A stretch of DNA of 64,000 nt from JBBQCW01 sp038319025 (GTDB lineage Bacteria > Actinomycetota > Thermoleophilia > Solirubrobacterales > Solirubrobacteraceae), in contig JBBQCW010000001.1 of NCBI GenBank assembly GCA_038319025.1, positions 268,888 to 332,887 on the forward strand, in the 5' to 3' direction. The stretch's first letter is position 1, and the number at the start of each line of letters is the position of its first letter. This document shows, piece by piece, positions 33,497 to 42,640 of the stretch. A model generated the notes under the pieces. That model searched no databases and was not told where the DNA came from. It saw only the letters and a program-made list of their open reading frames with translations. A program made the translations under genes and the position numbers.

Positions 33497-36430
33497 ATGA
33501 ACAACCATCGCCGCAACCTGTTCGTCCTCGCGCTCGTTTTCGGGTTGCTCCTGGCCTCGCTGGCGGTCATCTTCACGCAGCCGACGAAGCTCGGGTTAGA
33601 CCTCAAGGGCGGCACGTCACTCGTCTACCAGGCCAAGCCGACCAAGCAGTCCAAGGTCACCGGCGACTCGATCAACCGCGCTATCGAGATCATGCGGGCC
33701 CGCGTCGACACCCTCGGCGTGTCCGAGCCGGAGATCCTGCGCTCGGGTGCCGACCAGATCGTCGTCAACCTGCCGGCCGTTCAGAACGCTGCTGAAGCTG
33801 AGAAGCAGGTCGGGACCGTCGCCCAGCTGCACTTCTACGACTGGGAGACGAACGTCCTCGGTCCGAACTGCAAGCCGGACGCAAGCAACTCCGCGGTCAC
33901 GGGTGGCCCGAACGCCGGCAGCGCCGCCGCTCTTACGCACTACAACGCCGTCAAGCTCGCTGCCTCCTGCCCGCCGAAGGTCAGCGCCAACGCTACGACC
34001 TCGGGGTCGTACTACCTCGTCAACTCGGGGACCAAGCCGGTCACCGTGACGCTCGCCTCCGGCAAGCCCAAGGTCTACTTGCCCCGCAGCGTCATCGCCG
34101 GTCCCGAGGACACCGAGGCCGGCCTTTACACCGGCTTCAAGGCCGACACGCAGCCCGCTGGAACCAGCGTCGTCAAGGTGCCCGAGGGAACGATCGTGGT
34201 CGCCGGTCAAGCCAGCGGCAAGAACGGCAACGGCCCGCCTCTCGGCTACTTCGTGCTCAACGACGATCCGGCGCTCAAGGGCACCGACATCACCGACCCC
34301 AAGCAAGGCTTCAGCAACGGCGCCACCGGTTCCGGCGAGCCCAACGTCACCTTCAGCTTCACCGACAAGGGCCAGAGCATCTGGCAGAAGACCACCCGTG
34401 CGATCGCTCAGCGCGGGCAGGAGCAGCAGCTCCCGGGCACCCAGGCCTCGGATGCGTTCCAGCACTTCGCGATCGTGCTGGACAACCAGCTGATCTCGGT
34501 CCCGCACATCGACTTCACGGAGAACCCGGACGGGATCGACGGGAGCAACGGTTCGGAGATCTCCGGCGGCTTCACGATCGAGTCTGCACAGCGGTTGGCC
34601 AACCTGCTGCAGACGGGCGCCCTGCCGATCAAGCTCGAGCTGATCTCCAACTCCCAGGTGTCCGCCACCCTGGGCAAGCAGGCGCTGCACCAGGGCATCA
34701 TCGCGGGCATCATCGGCTTCGCCCTCGTGGCGATCTTCCTGCTGATCTTCTACCGCGTGCTCGGCGTCATCGCCGTCGGTGCGCTCTTGATCTACACCGT
34801 TTACCTGTTCGCGCTGCTGAAGCTGATTCCGATCACGCTGACGCTGCCCGGTATCGCCGGTCTCGTGCTGACGATCGGTGTGGCGGCGGACGCGAACATC
34901 GTGATCTTCGAGCGCGTCAAGGAAGAGATCCGTAACGGCCGATCGGTCCGGGCCGGCATCGCGACGGGCTACAAAAAGGGCATCGCGGCGATCATCGACG
35001 CGAACGTCGTCACGATCATGGTCGCGTTCATCCTCTTCATCCTGGCCACGGCCGGGGTTAAGGGCTTCGCCTTCACGCTCGGCGTCGGCACGCTGACCTC
35101 CCTGTTCACGGCCGTCGTGGCCACGCAGGCGGTGCTCGGCACCTTGGGCGACTCGCGGATCATCTCCAGCCCTTCGGCACTCGGCGTGACCAAGACGGAC
35201 AAGCAGCGCTGGCGCTTTGACTTCATGGGGTACTCGAAGTACTTCTTCGCGTTCTCCGGCGTGATCTTGGCCATCGGTGCGCTTTCGATCGGCGCGAACG
35301 GCCTGAACTTCGGCATCGACTTCAAGTCCGGGACGCAGGTCAAGGTCGCGCTCGCGCAGCCCGCGACGGTGCAGCAGGTTCGCGACGTGGTCGGCACGGT
35401 GGCCGGGATCAACGGGGCGGATGCCAAGATCCAGTCCGAGCAGAGCAAGGATCTGGGCGCGAACGCATTCTCCATTCAGACGCCCACGCTGACCCCCACG
35501 CAGAGCACCGCCGTCACCAAGAGCCTCACGGCAAAGTTCGGCGTCAAACAGTCCAACACCACGACCATCGGCCCGACGTTCGGTCAGACGGTCGCCCGTG
35601 GCGCGATCATCGCCATCATCGCCTCGCTGCTGGTGATCAGCGCTTACATCGCACTGCGCTTCGAGTGGAAGTACGCCGTGCCGGTGCTGATCGCGCTCAT
35701 GCACGACCTGCTCATCACCGCCGGCGTCTACTCGCTCACCGGGTTTGAGGTGACGACGTCAACGGTGGCCGCGCTGCTGACCATCCTGGGCTTCTCGCTG
35801 TACGACACGATCATCGTGTTCGACCGTGTGCGAGAGAACGTGCCGCGCATGCCGCGCGCCGGGTTTGCGCAGATCGTGAACCGGTCGATGTCGGAGGTCT
35901 TCACGCGCTCGCTGGCGACCTCGGCGTGCACCAGCATTCCCATCCTCGCGCTGCTCATCTTCGGCGGCCAGACGCTGCGCGACTTTGCGTTCGCACTGCT
36001 TGTCGGCGTGATCTCCGGCGCCTACTCGTCGATCTTCATCGCCTCACCGGTGCTCACGCGCTGGAAGGAGCGCGAGCCCATGTACGTGCGCCGAACGGCC
36101 CGCATCGCCGAAGCCCATGGCGGCGTCGTCCCGGCCTTCGCCGAGGCGCGTGAAGGGGAGGCCCCGGTTGACGTACCGCTGCCCGAGCGCAAGGCCCGCA
36201 CACGGCTCACCTCACCAGACGATCCTGATCGTGGCGTGTCCAAGGCGGAGTTCGACGCGATGGTCGCCGACCTGCACGGTGATGCGCCCGCGGTGGCGAC
36301 CGACGACCCCGAGCCGCCCAAGCCCAAGCCTGATTCGTCGGCCGACGCACTCCCCGAGGACGTCGTCATGAAGGATCAACCCAAGAAACCCAAGACCCCG
36401 CGCAACCGCAAGCACGGACGGAGCCGCTGA
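33497..36430 (+). CDS. secDF: Fused SecD-SecF protein translocase subunit
   Basis: A 977-residue fusion that helps pull preproteins through SecYEG using the proton gradient. The SecD part (about 1-570) has a first membrane helix, the GLDLKGGTSLVYQ motif, a large periplasmic domain and five helices, including GLVLTIGVAADANIVIFERV. The SecF part (about 575-860) has SKYFFAFSGVILAIGALSIG, NFGIDFKSGTQV and LGFSLYDTIIVFDRVRENV. About 12 membrane helices are expected in all. The C-terminal ~110 residues are a charged, Pro/Asp/Lys-rich cytosolic tail beyond the usual SecF end. Confidence 0.95.
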   Translation: MNNHRRNLFVLALVFGLLLASLAVIFTQPTKLGLDLKGGTSLVYQAKPTKQSKVTGDSINRAIEIMRARVDTLGVSEPEILRSGADQIVVNLPAVQNAAEAEKQVGTVAQLHFYDWETNVLGPNCKPDASNSAVTGGPNAGSAAALTHYNAVKLAASCPPKVSANATTSGSYYLVNSGTKPVTVTLASGKPKVYLPRSVIAGPEDTEAGLYTGFKADTQPAGTSVVKVPEGTIVVAGQASGKNGNGPPLGYFVLNDDPALKGTDITDPKQGFSNGATGSGEPNVTFSFTDKGQSIWQKTTRAIAQRGQEQQLPGTQASDAFQHFAIVLDNQLISVPHIDFTENPDGIDGSNGSEISGGFTIESAQRLANLLQTGALPIKLELISNSQVSATLGKQALHQGIIAGIIGFALVAIFLLIFYRVLGVIAVGALLIYTVYLFALLKLIPITLTLPGIAGLVLTIGVAADANIVIFERVKEEIRNGRSVRAGIATGYKKGIAAIIDANVVTIMVAFILFILATAGVKGFAFTLGVGTLTSLFTAVVATQAVLGTLGDSRIISSPSALGVTKTDKQRWRFDFMGYSKYFFAFSGVILAIGALSIGANGLNFGIDFKSGTQVKVALAQPATVQQVRDVVGTVAGINGADAKIQSEQSKDLGANAFSIQTPTLTPTQSTAVTKSLTAKFGVKQSNTTTIGPTFGQTVARGAIIAIIASLLVISAYIALRFEWKYAVPVLIALMHDLLITAGVYSLTGFEVTTSTVAALLTILGFSLYDTIIVFDRVRENVPRMPRAGFAQIVNRSMSEVFTRSLATSACTSIPILALLIFGGQTLRDFAFALLVGVISGAYSSIFIASPVLTRWKEREPMYVRRTARIAEAHGGVVPAFAEAREGEAPVDVPLPERKARTRLTSPDDPDRGVSKAEFDAMVADLHGDAPAVATDDPEPPKPKPDSSADALPEDVVMKDQPKKPKTPRNRKHGRSR

Positions 36431-36431
36431 C

Positions 36432-36710
36432 ATGGCCATGCTCGCCTGGATCATGATGGGCCTTGCCGTTTGGCATTTCACGGTCTTCCTGCCGGACCAC
36501 GAGTGGGGCGGCATCGTCGGCGCATTCCTCGGCGCGCTCTTCGGCGCCGTCATCTTCGGGTTCGCCATCAACGGGTTCACCGTGCCCGGCGAAAGCACCA
36601 CGCACCTGCTGACCGCGTTGGAGGCGATCCCTGGCGCGCTGCTGGGCATCGGTCTCATGTATTTCATCGGCGTGCGCCAGGAGCGCAACGCCGAAGCACC
36701 GCCCGCTTAG
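36432..36710 (+). CDS. Small multi-span membrane protein of unknown function
   Basis: A 92-residue protein with three likely membrane helices: MLAWIMMGLAVWHFTVFL, a glycine-zipper-like GGIVGAFLGALFGAVIFGF, and ALLGIGLMYFIGV. The short loop between has PDHEW. It starts 1 nt after the secDF stop, so it is almost certainly co-translated with it. I do not recognise a family; the Gly-x3-Gly spacing suggests helix packing or oligomerisation. Confidence 0.7.
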   Translation: MAMLAWIMMGLAVWHFTVFLPDHEWGGIVGAFLGALFGAVIFGFAINGFTVPGESTTHLLTALEAIPGALLGIGLMYFIGVRQERNAEAPPA

Positions 36711-36777
36711 CGCCGTGGCGTAGCGCCGAACTCCGCAGATTGCGGGCCGGGCGGCCGGTTCCGTCACGCGGGACGCC

Positions 36778-36783
36778 TACGCT
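36778..36783 (+). promoter_or_regulatory. Candidate -10 element of recJ (TACGCT)
   Basis: TACGCT ends 9 nt before ATG 36793. No ribosome-binding site is seen. Confidence 0.4.
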
Positions 36784-36792
36784 CGGTGCCAT

Positions 36793-39240
36793 ATGGATGC
36801 GCTCCTCGACATTCCCGCCGTGCCCTGGGCCGTCGTCGACACGCTGTCTACGGAACTGCAGGTGAGTACCGCCTTTGCGCAGGTCCTGGCGCGGCGCGGG
36901 CTCACCGACGCTGCGACCGCCCGGGCGTTTCTGGAGCCCTCCGCGTTGCACGATCCGATGCTCATGGGCGACATGCCGCTCGCCTGCGAGCGCATCCTGC
37001 ACCATGTAAGCGTCGGCAGCCAGATCACGGTGCATGGCGACTACGACTGCGACGGCGTAACGTCGACGGTCATCTTGGTGGGCGCCTTGCGGGGCCTGGG
37101 CGCCAATGTCGATTGGTTCTTGCCCAGCCGGACGGAGGACGGGTACGGATTGGCGCTGGACACGGTTGCGCGGCTCGCCGAGCGCGGAACGCAACTGCTG
37201 ATCACGGTCGACTGCGGAATCACCGCCGTGGATGAGGTTGCCGCGGCCGGTGCCGCCGGCATGGAGGTGATCGTCACCGACCATCACCAGCCGCGTGCGG
37301 ACGGTCGTCTTCCTGACGCCCCGCTCGTGCATCCAGGGCGCGGCGGCTACCCGTTCGAGTGGCTGTGCGCCGCGGCGGTGGCGCACAAACTGCACCGCGC
37401 GCTGCTGTCGGCCTCCGGTGGCGACCCCGCCAACGCCGACTCCGACCTTGATCTCGTCGCCTTGGCCACCGTTGCGGATTGCGTCCCGCTGCGCGGCGAG
37501 AACCGGCGACTGGTGCGCGACGGGCTGCACGCGATCTCAGGCACCCGTCGGCCAGGGCTCCGTGCCCTGATGCGGGTGGCGCAGCTGGACCCGAGCGCAG
37601 TCGACGCCCGGGCCTTGGGCTTTCGGCTAGGGCCGCGGATCAACGCCGCCGGGCGTGTACACCGCGCTGACGCGGGCGTGGAACTGATGCTCACCGACGA
37701 TCCGGTGCGCGCCGACGAGATCGCCCAGGAACTGGACCGAGCGAACGGCGAGCGCAAGCACGTCGAGACACGCATCCTGTTCGAGGCCGAGGCCCAGGCC
37801 CGCCAGTTCGAGGGGGCGCCGGCGTTCGTCCTGGCCGGCGAGGGTTGGCATCCGGGCGTTATCGGGATCGTGGCCGCTCGCATCGCCGAGCGCCACCATC
37901 GGCCCACGCTCATGATCGCGCTGGACGGCGAGACGGGCACCGGGTCAGGACGCTCCATCGAGAGCTTTGACCTGCTGGCGGCACTTGACGCTTCAGCCGA
38001 GCATCTGCTCCGCCACGGTGGCCACCGCGCAGCGGCCGGCTGCACCGTGGCCGCGGATCAGGTCGACGCTCTGCGCGCTGCGTTCACCGCGCACGCTGCC
38101 GCCACGCTGACGGAGGAGGACCTGCTCCCCCGCGAGCATGTCGACGCCGTCGTCGCCGGGGATGAGCTCGGGATGGCGCTGTGTGAGGAACTTCTCACCC
38201 TTGAGCCGCTGGGCATGGGGAATCCCGAGCCGTCGTTGTTGGTTCCCGCTGCGCGGCTGACCGACGTGCGGACGATGGGGGAGGGCAAACACGTGCGCTT
38301 CACCGTCCGGTCGGGCTCCGTGCGCGCCAGCGCCGTGGCGTTCGGGCGCGGCTCGCTGCCGCCGGAGGCCGCAGACGGGATCGACGCCGCCTTCACGCTC
38401 GAGCGCAACGAGTGGAACGGCGCCGTCGAAGCTCGGCTCCGGTTGCGCGCGACGACGCTCACGGCGCCGGCCGCAATAACCTCGTTCCGCGGCGACGGAG
38501 AAGACGGCTCGGATGCCGCCGCGGACCTGGCGCTGCTGCTGGCCGCGGCCACCGGAGCCGGGGAGGAGCCGGCACCGGCCAGCTCCGCAGCGCCGGCCCG
38601 CCACATCCATGACCGCCGCGGTCGCGGGGCGGCCGGAACGATCGGCGCACTGGTGGGCACCGGCGAGTCCGTGCTCGTCGTCTGTGCTGACGGGGAGGCG
38701 CGGCGCAGTCACCTGGCAGGTCGCACGGGCGGGTTTTCGCTTGCCGAATACGAGGATCTCCTCGAGGCGCCGGAGCGAGCCGCCGGGTACGTACACCTGG
38801 TCGCCCTTGATCCTCCGGCCACGGCTCAGCAGGACGCCGCCCTGCGTGCCGGCCGAGCAGACGGATTCACGCATCTGGCCTGGGGCCAGCCTGAGCTACG
38901 CTTCGCGCTAGATGTTCACACCGCCCGCCACGACCTGCGGCCCCCACTGGCCGGCCTGTTTCGCGCCCTCCGCGATCGTGGGCCGGCGGGCGGCGACGAC
39001 CTGCGGCGGCTCGCCTTCGAAGACGGCCGCGACCTGCGGCTCACCGCGCGTCTGCTCCGCGTCATGCACGAGCTTGATCTGCTCCACATCGATGGGGACG
39101 ACCACGACGTTGCGCGGGTCGGTCTGCGCCCCCCGGCAGGTCAGGTCGACCTCGATGCGTCGCCGACGTTCCGCGCCTCTGCGACCGCTCGTGTGGAGGC
39201 CGACCGATGGCTGACCTCAGTCGCGACGCAGGCGGCGTGA
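36793..39240 (+). CDS. recJ: Single-stranded-DNA-specific exonuclease RecJ
   Basis: An 815-residue DHH/DHHA1 5'-3' exonuclease for recombination and mismatch repair. DHH motifs are VHGDYDCDGVTST, LITVDCGITAVDEV and VTDHHQPRADG. The DHHA1 region includes ASAEHLLRHGGHRAAAGCTV. It is longer than the ~570 residues of E. coli RecJ. The last ~230 residues, after an Ala/Pro-rich linker near 595-615, form an extra domain (GALVGTGESVLVVCADGEAR, FRALRDRGPAGGDDLRRLAF) like the C-terminal extension of Bacillus-type RecJ. The rel gene begins inside its last 34 nt. Confidence 0.94.
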   Translation: MDALLDIPAVPWAVVDTLSTELQVSTAFAQVLARRGLTDAATARAFLEPSALHDPMLMGDMPLACERILHHVSVGSQITVHGDYDCDGVTSTVILVGALRGLGANVDWFLPSRTEDGYGLALDTVARLAERGTQLLITVDCGITAVDEVAAAGAAGMEVIVTDHHQPRADGRLPDAPLVHPGRGGYPFEWLCAAAVAHKLHRALLSASGGDPANADSDLDLVALATVADCVPLRGENRRLVRDGLHAISGTRRPGLRALMRVAQLDPSAVDARALGFRLGPRINAAGRVHRADAGVELMLTDDPVRADEIAQELDRANGERKHVETRILFEAEAQARQFEGAPAFVLAGEGWHPGVIGIVAARIAERHHRPTLMIALDGETGTGSGRSIESFDLLAALDASAEHLLRHGGHRAAAGCTVAADQVDALRAAFTAHAAATLTEEDLLPREHVDAVVAGDELGMALCEELLTLEPLGMGNPEPSLLVPAARLTDVRTMGEGKHVRFTVRSGSVRASAVAFGRGSLPPEAADGIDAAFTLERNEWNGAVEARLRLRATTLTAPAAITSFRGDGEDGSDAAADLALLLAAATGAGEEPAPASSAAPARHIHDRRGRGAAGTIGALVGTGESVLVVCADGEARRSHLAGRTGGFSLAEYEDLLEAPERAAGYVHLVALDPPATAQQDAALRAGRADGFTHLAWGQPELRFALDVHTARHDLRPPLAGLFRALRDRGPAGGDDLRRLAFEDGRDLRLTARLLRVMHELDLLHIDGDDHDVARVGLRPPAGQVDLDASPTFRASATARVEADRWLTSVATQAA
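39195..39199 (+). promoter_or_regulatory. Ribosome-binding site of rel (GGAGG)
   Basis: GGAGG inside the end of recJ lies 7 nt before ATG 39207. It favours that start over the later GTG of the GTGA overlap at 39237. Confidence 0.65.
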
Positions 39241-41618
39241 GCGCAGCGCCTCCGGCTGACGACGGCTCGCCGATCGTCTTGGACGACCGCCGTATTCGCT
39301 CGGAGCCGGGGTCGACCACCCGCGTCTCACGTGGCCCGGTCGATGCTCTGCACGATCAGCATCTGCCGTTGGACGACACCCGCTTCACCGACGCGGAGCG
39401 GCGCATGCTCGGCGACATCTTCGCCATCGTCGAGGAGCACGCGGCGGACGCTGCGATGGAGATCGACCGCGCGGCGGTGATCGACGCATTTCTCTTCGCC
39501 TGCGAGCACCACGCCGACCAGCGGCGCAAGTCGGGCGAGGCCTTCATCATCCACCCCGTCGGCGTGGCGAAGATCTGCGCCGGCATGCGACTGGATACCG
39601 AGACGCTGGTCGCCGCCCTGCTGCACGACACGGTCGAGGACACGACAGCCTCGCTCGATGAGGTCCGTGAGCAGTTCGGGGATGAGGTCGCCGCGCTGGT
39701 CGACGGCGTCACGAAGCTGACGGGCATCACGTTCCAGTCACGCGACGAGGCCCAGGCCGAGAACTACCGCAAGATGATGATCGCGATGGCCACGGATATC
39801 CGGGTCATCCTGATCAAGCTCGCCGACCGTCTGCACAACATGCGCACCATCGCTGCCATGCCCAAGCAGAAGCAAATTGAGAAGGCCAAGGAGACGCTGG
39901 AGATCTACGCGCCGATCGCGCACCGGCTGGGCATCCACGCGATCAAGTGGGAGCTGGAGGATCTGGCTTTCGCTGCGCTGCACCCGCGCAAGTACCAGGA
40001 GATCAAGGGCCTGGTCAACCAGCAGCGCGAGGAGCGCGAGACGTACGTCGTCAAGGCGGGCGAGTACCTGCGCCGTGAACTGGAGGCGCTGGGCATCGAG
40101 GCCGAGATCTCCGGACGCGCCAAACACTTCTACTCCATCTATTCCAAGATGACGAAGAAGAGCCGCGAGTTCAACGAGATCTATGACCTCACCGCGATGC
40201 GGGTGGTCGTCCCGTCGGTGAAGGATTGCTACGGCGCGGTGGGCGTCATCCACTCGCTGTGGAAGCCACTGCCGGGGCGTTTCAAGGACTTCATCGCGAT
40301 GCCGAAGTTCAACATGTACCAGTCGCTGCATACGACGGTGATCGGGCCTGAGGGCCTGCCGCTGGAGATCCAGATTCGCACGCTGGAGATGCACGACATG
40401 GCCGAACTGGGCGTCGCAGCGCACTGGATCTACAAGGAAGGGCGGCGCCCGGGCGCCAAGGGCACGCGACAGGCGGTCGAAGGAGAGGCGAAGCTCAAAT
40501 GGCTGCGCTCCATGCTCGACTGGCAGCAGGAACTCGCGGACCCGAAGGAGTTCGTCGACAACCTGAAGGTCGATCTCTTCGACGAGGAGGTTTTTGTCTT
40601 CACGCCCAAGGGCGAAGTGAAGTCGCTCGCCGTCGGCGCCACCCCGCTGGACTTTGCCTATGAGGTCCACACCGATGTAGGTCATCGCACCGTCGGGGCG
40701 AAGGTCAACGGCAAGATAGTGCCGCTGCATTACGAGTTGAAGAGCGGCGACATCGTCGAGATCATCACCACCAACCGGGACCGCGGTCCCTCTCGCGACT
40801 GGGTGACGATCGTGCGCACCACGCGCGCCCGCAACAAGATCAAGCAGTGGTTCAAGGCCGAGTCTCGCGAGGACACCGAGCACACCGGGCGACAGCTGCT
40901 GCAGGAACATCTGGGCAAGGCAGGGCTGCCGGCCCAGAAGGTGACGGGCTCGCCGCTGCTGGCCGATGTGATCCGCGAGATGGGTTTCCGCAAGGCCGAC
41001 GACTTCTACATCGCGCTCGGCGGAGCAAAGATCTCGCCGAAGGTTGTCGTCAACAAGGTCCTGCAGCGCCTCAAGCAGGGCGAGGCGGCGGAGACCGACG
41101 CCACGGCAGCGCAGGACCTCATCACCCCGGGCTCACGCCGGCGCGCGCCGACGGGTTCCTCGGCGACCTACGGGATCAGCGTCGACGGCGTCGACGACGT
41201 GATGTTGCGGATGGCCAAATGCTGCCTGCCGGTGCCTGGCGATCCAATCGTCGGGTACGTGTCGCTGGGGCGTGGCATCACGATCCACCGCGACGACTGC
41301 CCCAATACGGCGGCGCTGCGCAAGGATCCCGAGCGGTTCGTGCGGGTGGCCTGGGAAGGCGACCATGAGACGTCGTTCAAGGTCGAGATCCAGATCGACG
41401 CCTACGATCGCCACCGGCTTCTGGAGGAGCTGTCGCGGACGTTCGCCGAAGCCGGGATCAACATCGTCGAGGCACGCTGCCTCGTGCAGCGCCCCATGGT
41501 GCGCAACAACTTCGTGGTCGAAGTGGCCGACACCCAGGCACTGAAGGCGACGATCGGTCGCCTGCGCAACATCGACGGGGTGTTCGACGCGTTCCGCGTG
41601 ACCCCGGGCGCCGGCTGA
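39207..41618 (+). CDS. rel: Bifunctional (p)ppGpp synthetase/hydrolase Rel
   Basis: An 803-residue stringent-response enzyme. The hydrolase HD domain is intact, with LVAALLHDTVEDTTASLDEV. The synthetase domain has SRAKHFYSIYSKM-like sequence (here GRAKHFYSIYSKM), GRFKDFIAMPKFNMYQSLHT and LEIQIRT. A TGS domain (VFVFTPKGEVKSLAVGATPL), a zinc-finger-like region (MAKCCLPVPGDP) and a C-terminal ACT domain follow. Both activities should be present. Start ATG 39207 has a perfect GGAGG at 7 nt and overlaps recJ by 34 nt, so the two are coupled. Confidence 0.95.
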   Translation: MADLSRDAGGVSAAPPADDGSPIVLDDRRIRSEPGSTTRVSRGPVDALHDQHLPLDDTRFTDAERRMLGDIFAIVEEHAADAAMEIDRAAVIDAFLFACEHHADQRRKSGEAFIIHPVGVAKICAGMRLDTETLVAALLHDTVEDTTASLDEVREQFGDEVAALVDGVTKLTGITFQSRDEAQAENYRKMMIAMATDIRVILIKLADRLHNMRTIAAMPKQKQIEKAKETLEIYAPIAHRLGIHAIKWELEDLAFAALHPRKYQEIKGLVNQQREERETYVVKAGEYLRRELEALGIEAEISGRAKHFYSIYSKMTKKSREFNEIYDLTAMRVVVPSVKDCYGAVGVIHSLWKPLPGRFKDFIAMPKFNMYQSLHTTVIGPEGLPLEIQIRTLEMHDMAELGVAAHWIYKEGRRPGAKGTRQAVEGEAKLKWLRSMLDWQQELADPKEFVDNLKVDLFDEEVFVFTPKGEVKSLAVGATPLDFAYEVHTDVGHRTVGAKVNGKIVPLHYELKSGDIVEIITTNRDRGPSRDWVTIVRTTRARNKIKQWFKAESREDTEHTGRQLLQEHLGKAGLPAQKVTGSPLLADVIREMGFRKADDFYIALGGAKISPKVVVNKVLQRLKQGEAAETDATAAQDLITPGSRRRAPTGSSATYGISVDGVDDVMLRMAKCCLPVPGDPIVGYVSLGRGITIHRDDCPNTAALRKDPERFVRVAWEGDHETSFKVEIQIDAYDRHRLLEELSRTFAEAGINIVEARCLVQRPMVRNNFVVEVADTQALKATIGRLRNIDGVFDAFRVTPGAG

Positions 41619-41638
41619 GTCCGCGGCTGGCGGCTCAG
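41615..41638. terminator. Hairpin between convergent rel and lipid-kinase genes
   Basis: CTGAG-T-CCGC (41615-41624) pairs with GCGG-CTCAG (41630-41638) around loop GGCTG with one bulged T. The rel stop lies in the left arm and the reverse-gene stop in the right arm. It is a likely bidirectional terminator, but there is no T-run. Confidence 0.42.
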
Positions 41639-42618
41639 GCCACGACGCTGAGCGCCGACGGGGTGATGCCGTACCGCGCCTCGGCGACGTCGCCGAGGAA
41701 GTCGCCGTCGACGTGCAGCGGGAAGGGCCGCTCATCGCGGGAGGTGACCGTCAGACCGTCCGGGGTCAAGAACGGTGCGACCGCACGGTGATCGCTGACG
41801 TTCAGCGGTGTCGTAAAGGCGCGAACGGCCAATCCGGGAAGAACGGTGACCCCCGACCTGAGCAACACCGCGCCGCCGAGCTGCCCGTTGTCCAGCTGCA
41901 CGCCGGGCGCCAGCGGAAGGGGCTTGCCGTGGAAGTAGGTGTACGGATCCCCGTTCTGCACGATCACCGTGGTGCCGTCCAGCACGTCCCCGTTGTCCAG
42001 TGTGGCCCGCAACTGCGGGGGGCTGACCACGTACTTGCGCCCGTACTGCGTGACCGCCGACCACGCGAAATACGTCTGACGAAAGCGCGCCTTCAGCCGG
42101 GGGTTCGCGTCGGCCTTGGCCACGACCGCGGCATCGAGCCCGACTCCTGACGAGAAGAGGAAGTGGCGCCCGTTGACGTGGCCTACATCTATACGCCGGG
42201 TCGGCCAACGATCGGACAGCGCCAGCAGGTGCTCGGTGGCGTCGACAATGTCCGTCGGGGTGCCGAGCATCCGGACGAACACGTTGTTGGAGCCGCCGGG
42301 CAGACAGGCGAGCGGGGTCTGCGATCCGACCAGGCCGTTCGCTGCTTCGTTGACCGTGCCGTCGCCGCCGAACGCAACCACCAGGTCGTAGCCGTCGTGG
42401 GCGGCGGCGCGGCAGAGTTCGGTGGCGTGCCCCTGAGCGTGCGTATCGACCGCGTCGACGTCGTAAGTGCCGGTAAGCGCGGAAACGACCAGTTGACGCA
42501 GGTTTGCCGACACGGTCGTCGCGTACGGATTGACGATCACCAGCAGCCGTTTACGCTGCGTCGGTGTGCGCAGGTCGTGGGTGTCGCGCAGCCGCTCGAA
42601 GGGTTCGATGGAACTCAC
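41635..42618 (-). CDS. Diacylglycerol/sphingosine kinase-family protein
   Basis: A 327-residue lipid-kinase-fold protein. The nucleotide-binding motif is LVVAFGGDGTVNEAANGLVG, preceded by LLVIVNPYATT and followed by LACLPGGSNNVFVRMLG. The C-terminal beta domain ends with HVDGDFLGDVAEARYGI. These proteins phosphorylate diacylglycerol or related lipids at the membrane face. The GTG start at 42618 has TAGACT 10 nt upstream. It runs convergent to rel and lies just downstream of corA. Confidence 0.88.
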   Translation of the reverse strand: MSSIEPFERLRDTHDLRTPTQRKRLLVIVNPYATTVSANLRQLVVSALTGTYDVDAVDTHAQGHATELCRAAAHDGYDLVVAFGGDGTVNEAANGLVGSQTPLACLPGGSNNVFVRMLGTPTDIVDATEHLLALSDRWPTRRIDVGHVNGRHFLFSSGVGLDAAVVAKADANPRLKARFRQTYFAWSAVTQYGRKYVVSPPQLRATLDNGDVLDGTTVIVQNGDPYTYFHGKPLPLAPGVQLDNGQLGGAVLLRSGVTVLPGLAVRAFTTPLNVSDHRAVAPFLTPDGLTVTSRDERPFPLHVDGDFLGDVAEARYGITPSALSVVA

Positions 42619-42628
42619 TCGACGGCCG

Positions 42629-42634
42629 AGTCTA
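42629..42634 (-). promoter_or_regulatory. Candidate -10 element of the lipid-kinase gene (TAGACT)
   Basis: TAGACT on the reverse strand ends 10 nt before GTG 42618 and lies in the 22-nt gap after corA. Confidence 0.4.
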
Positions 42635-42640
42635 GCTGCG

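Noticed and set aside
33617..35704. Long reverse open frame (695 codons) opposite secDF
   Set aside because: It is antisense to a full SecDF, and its translation is Arg/Asp/His-rich without domains.
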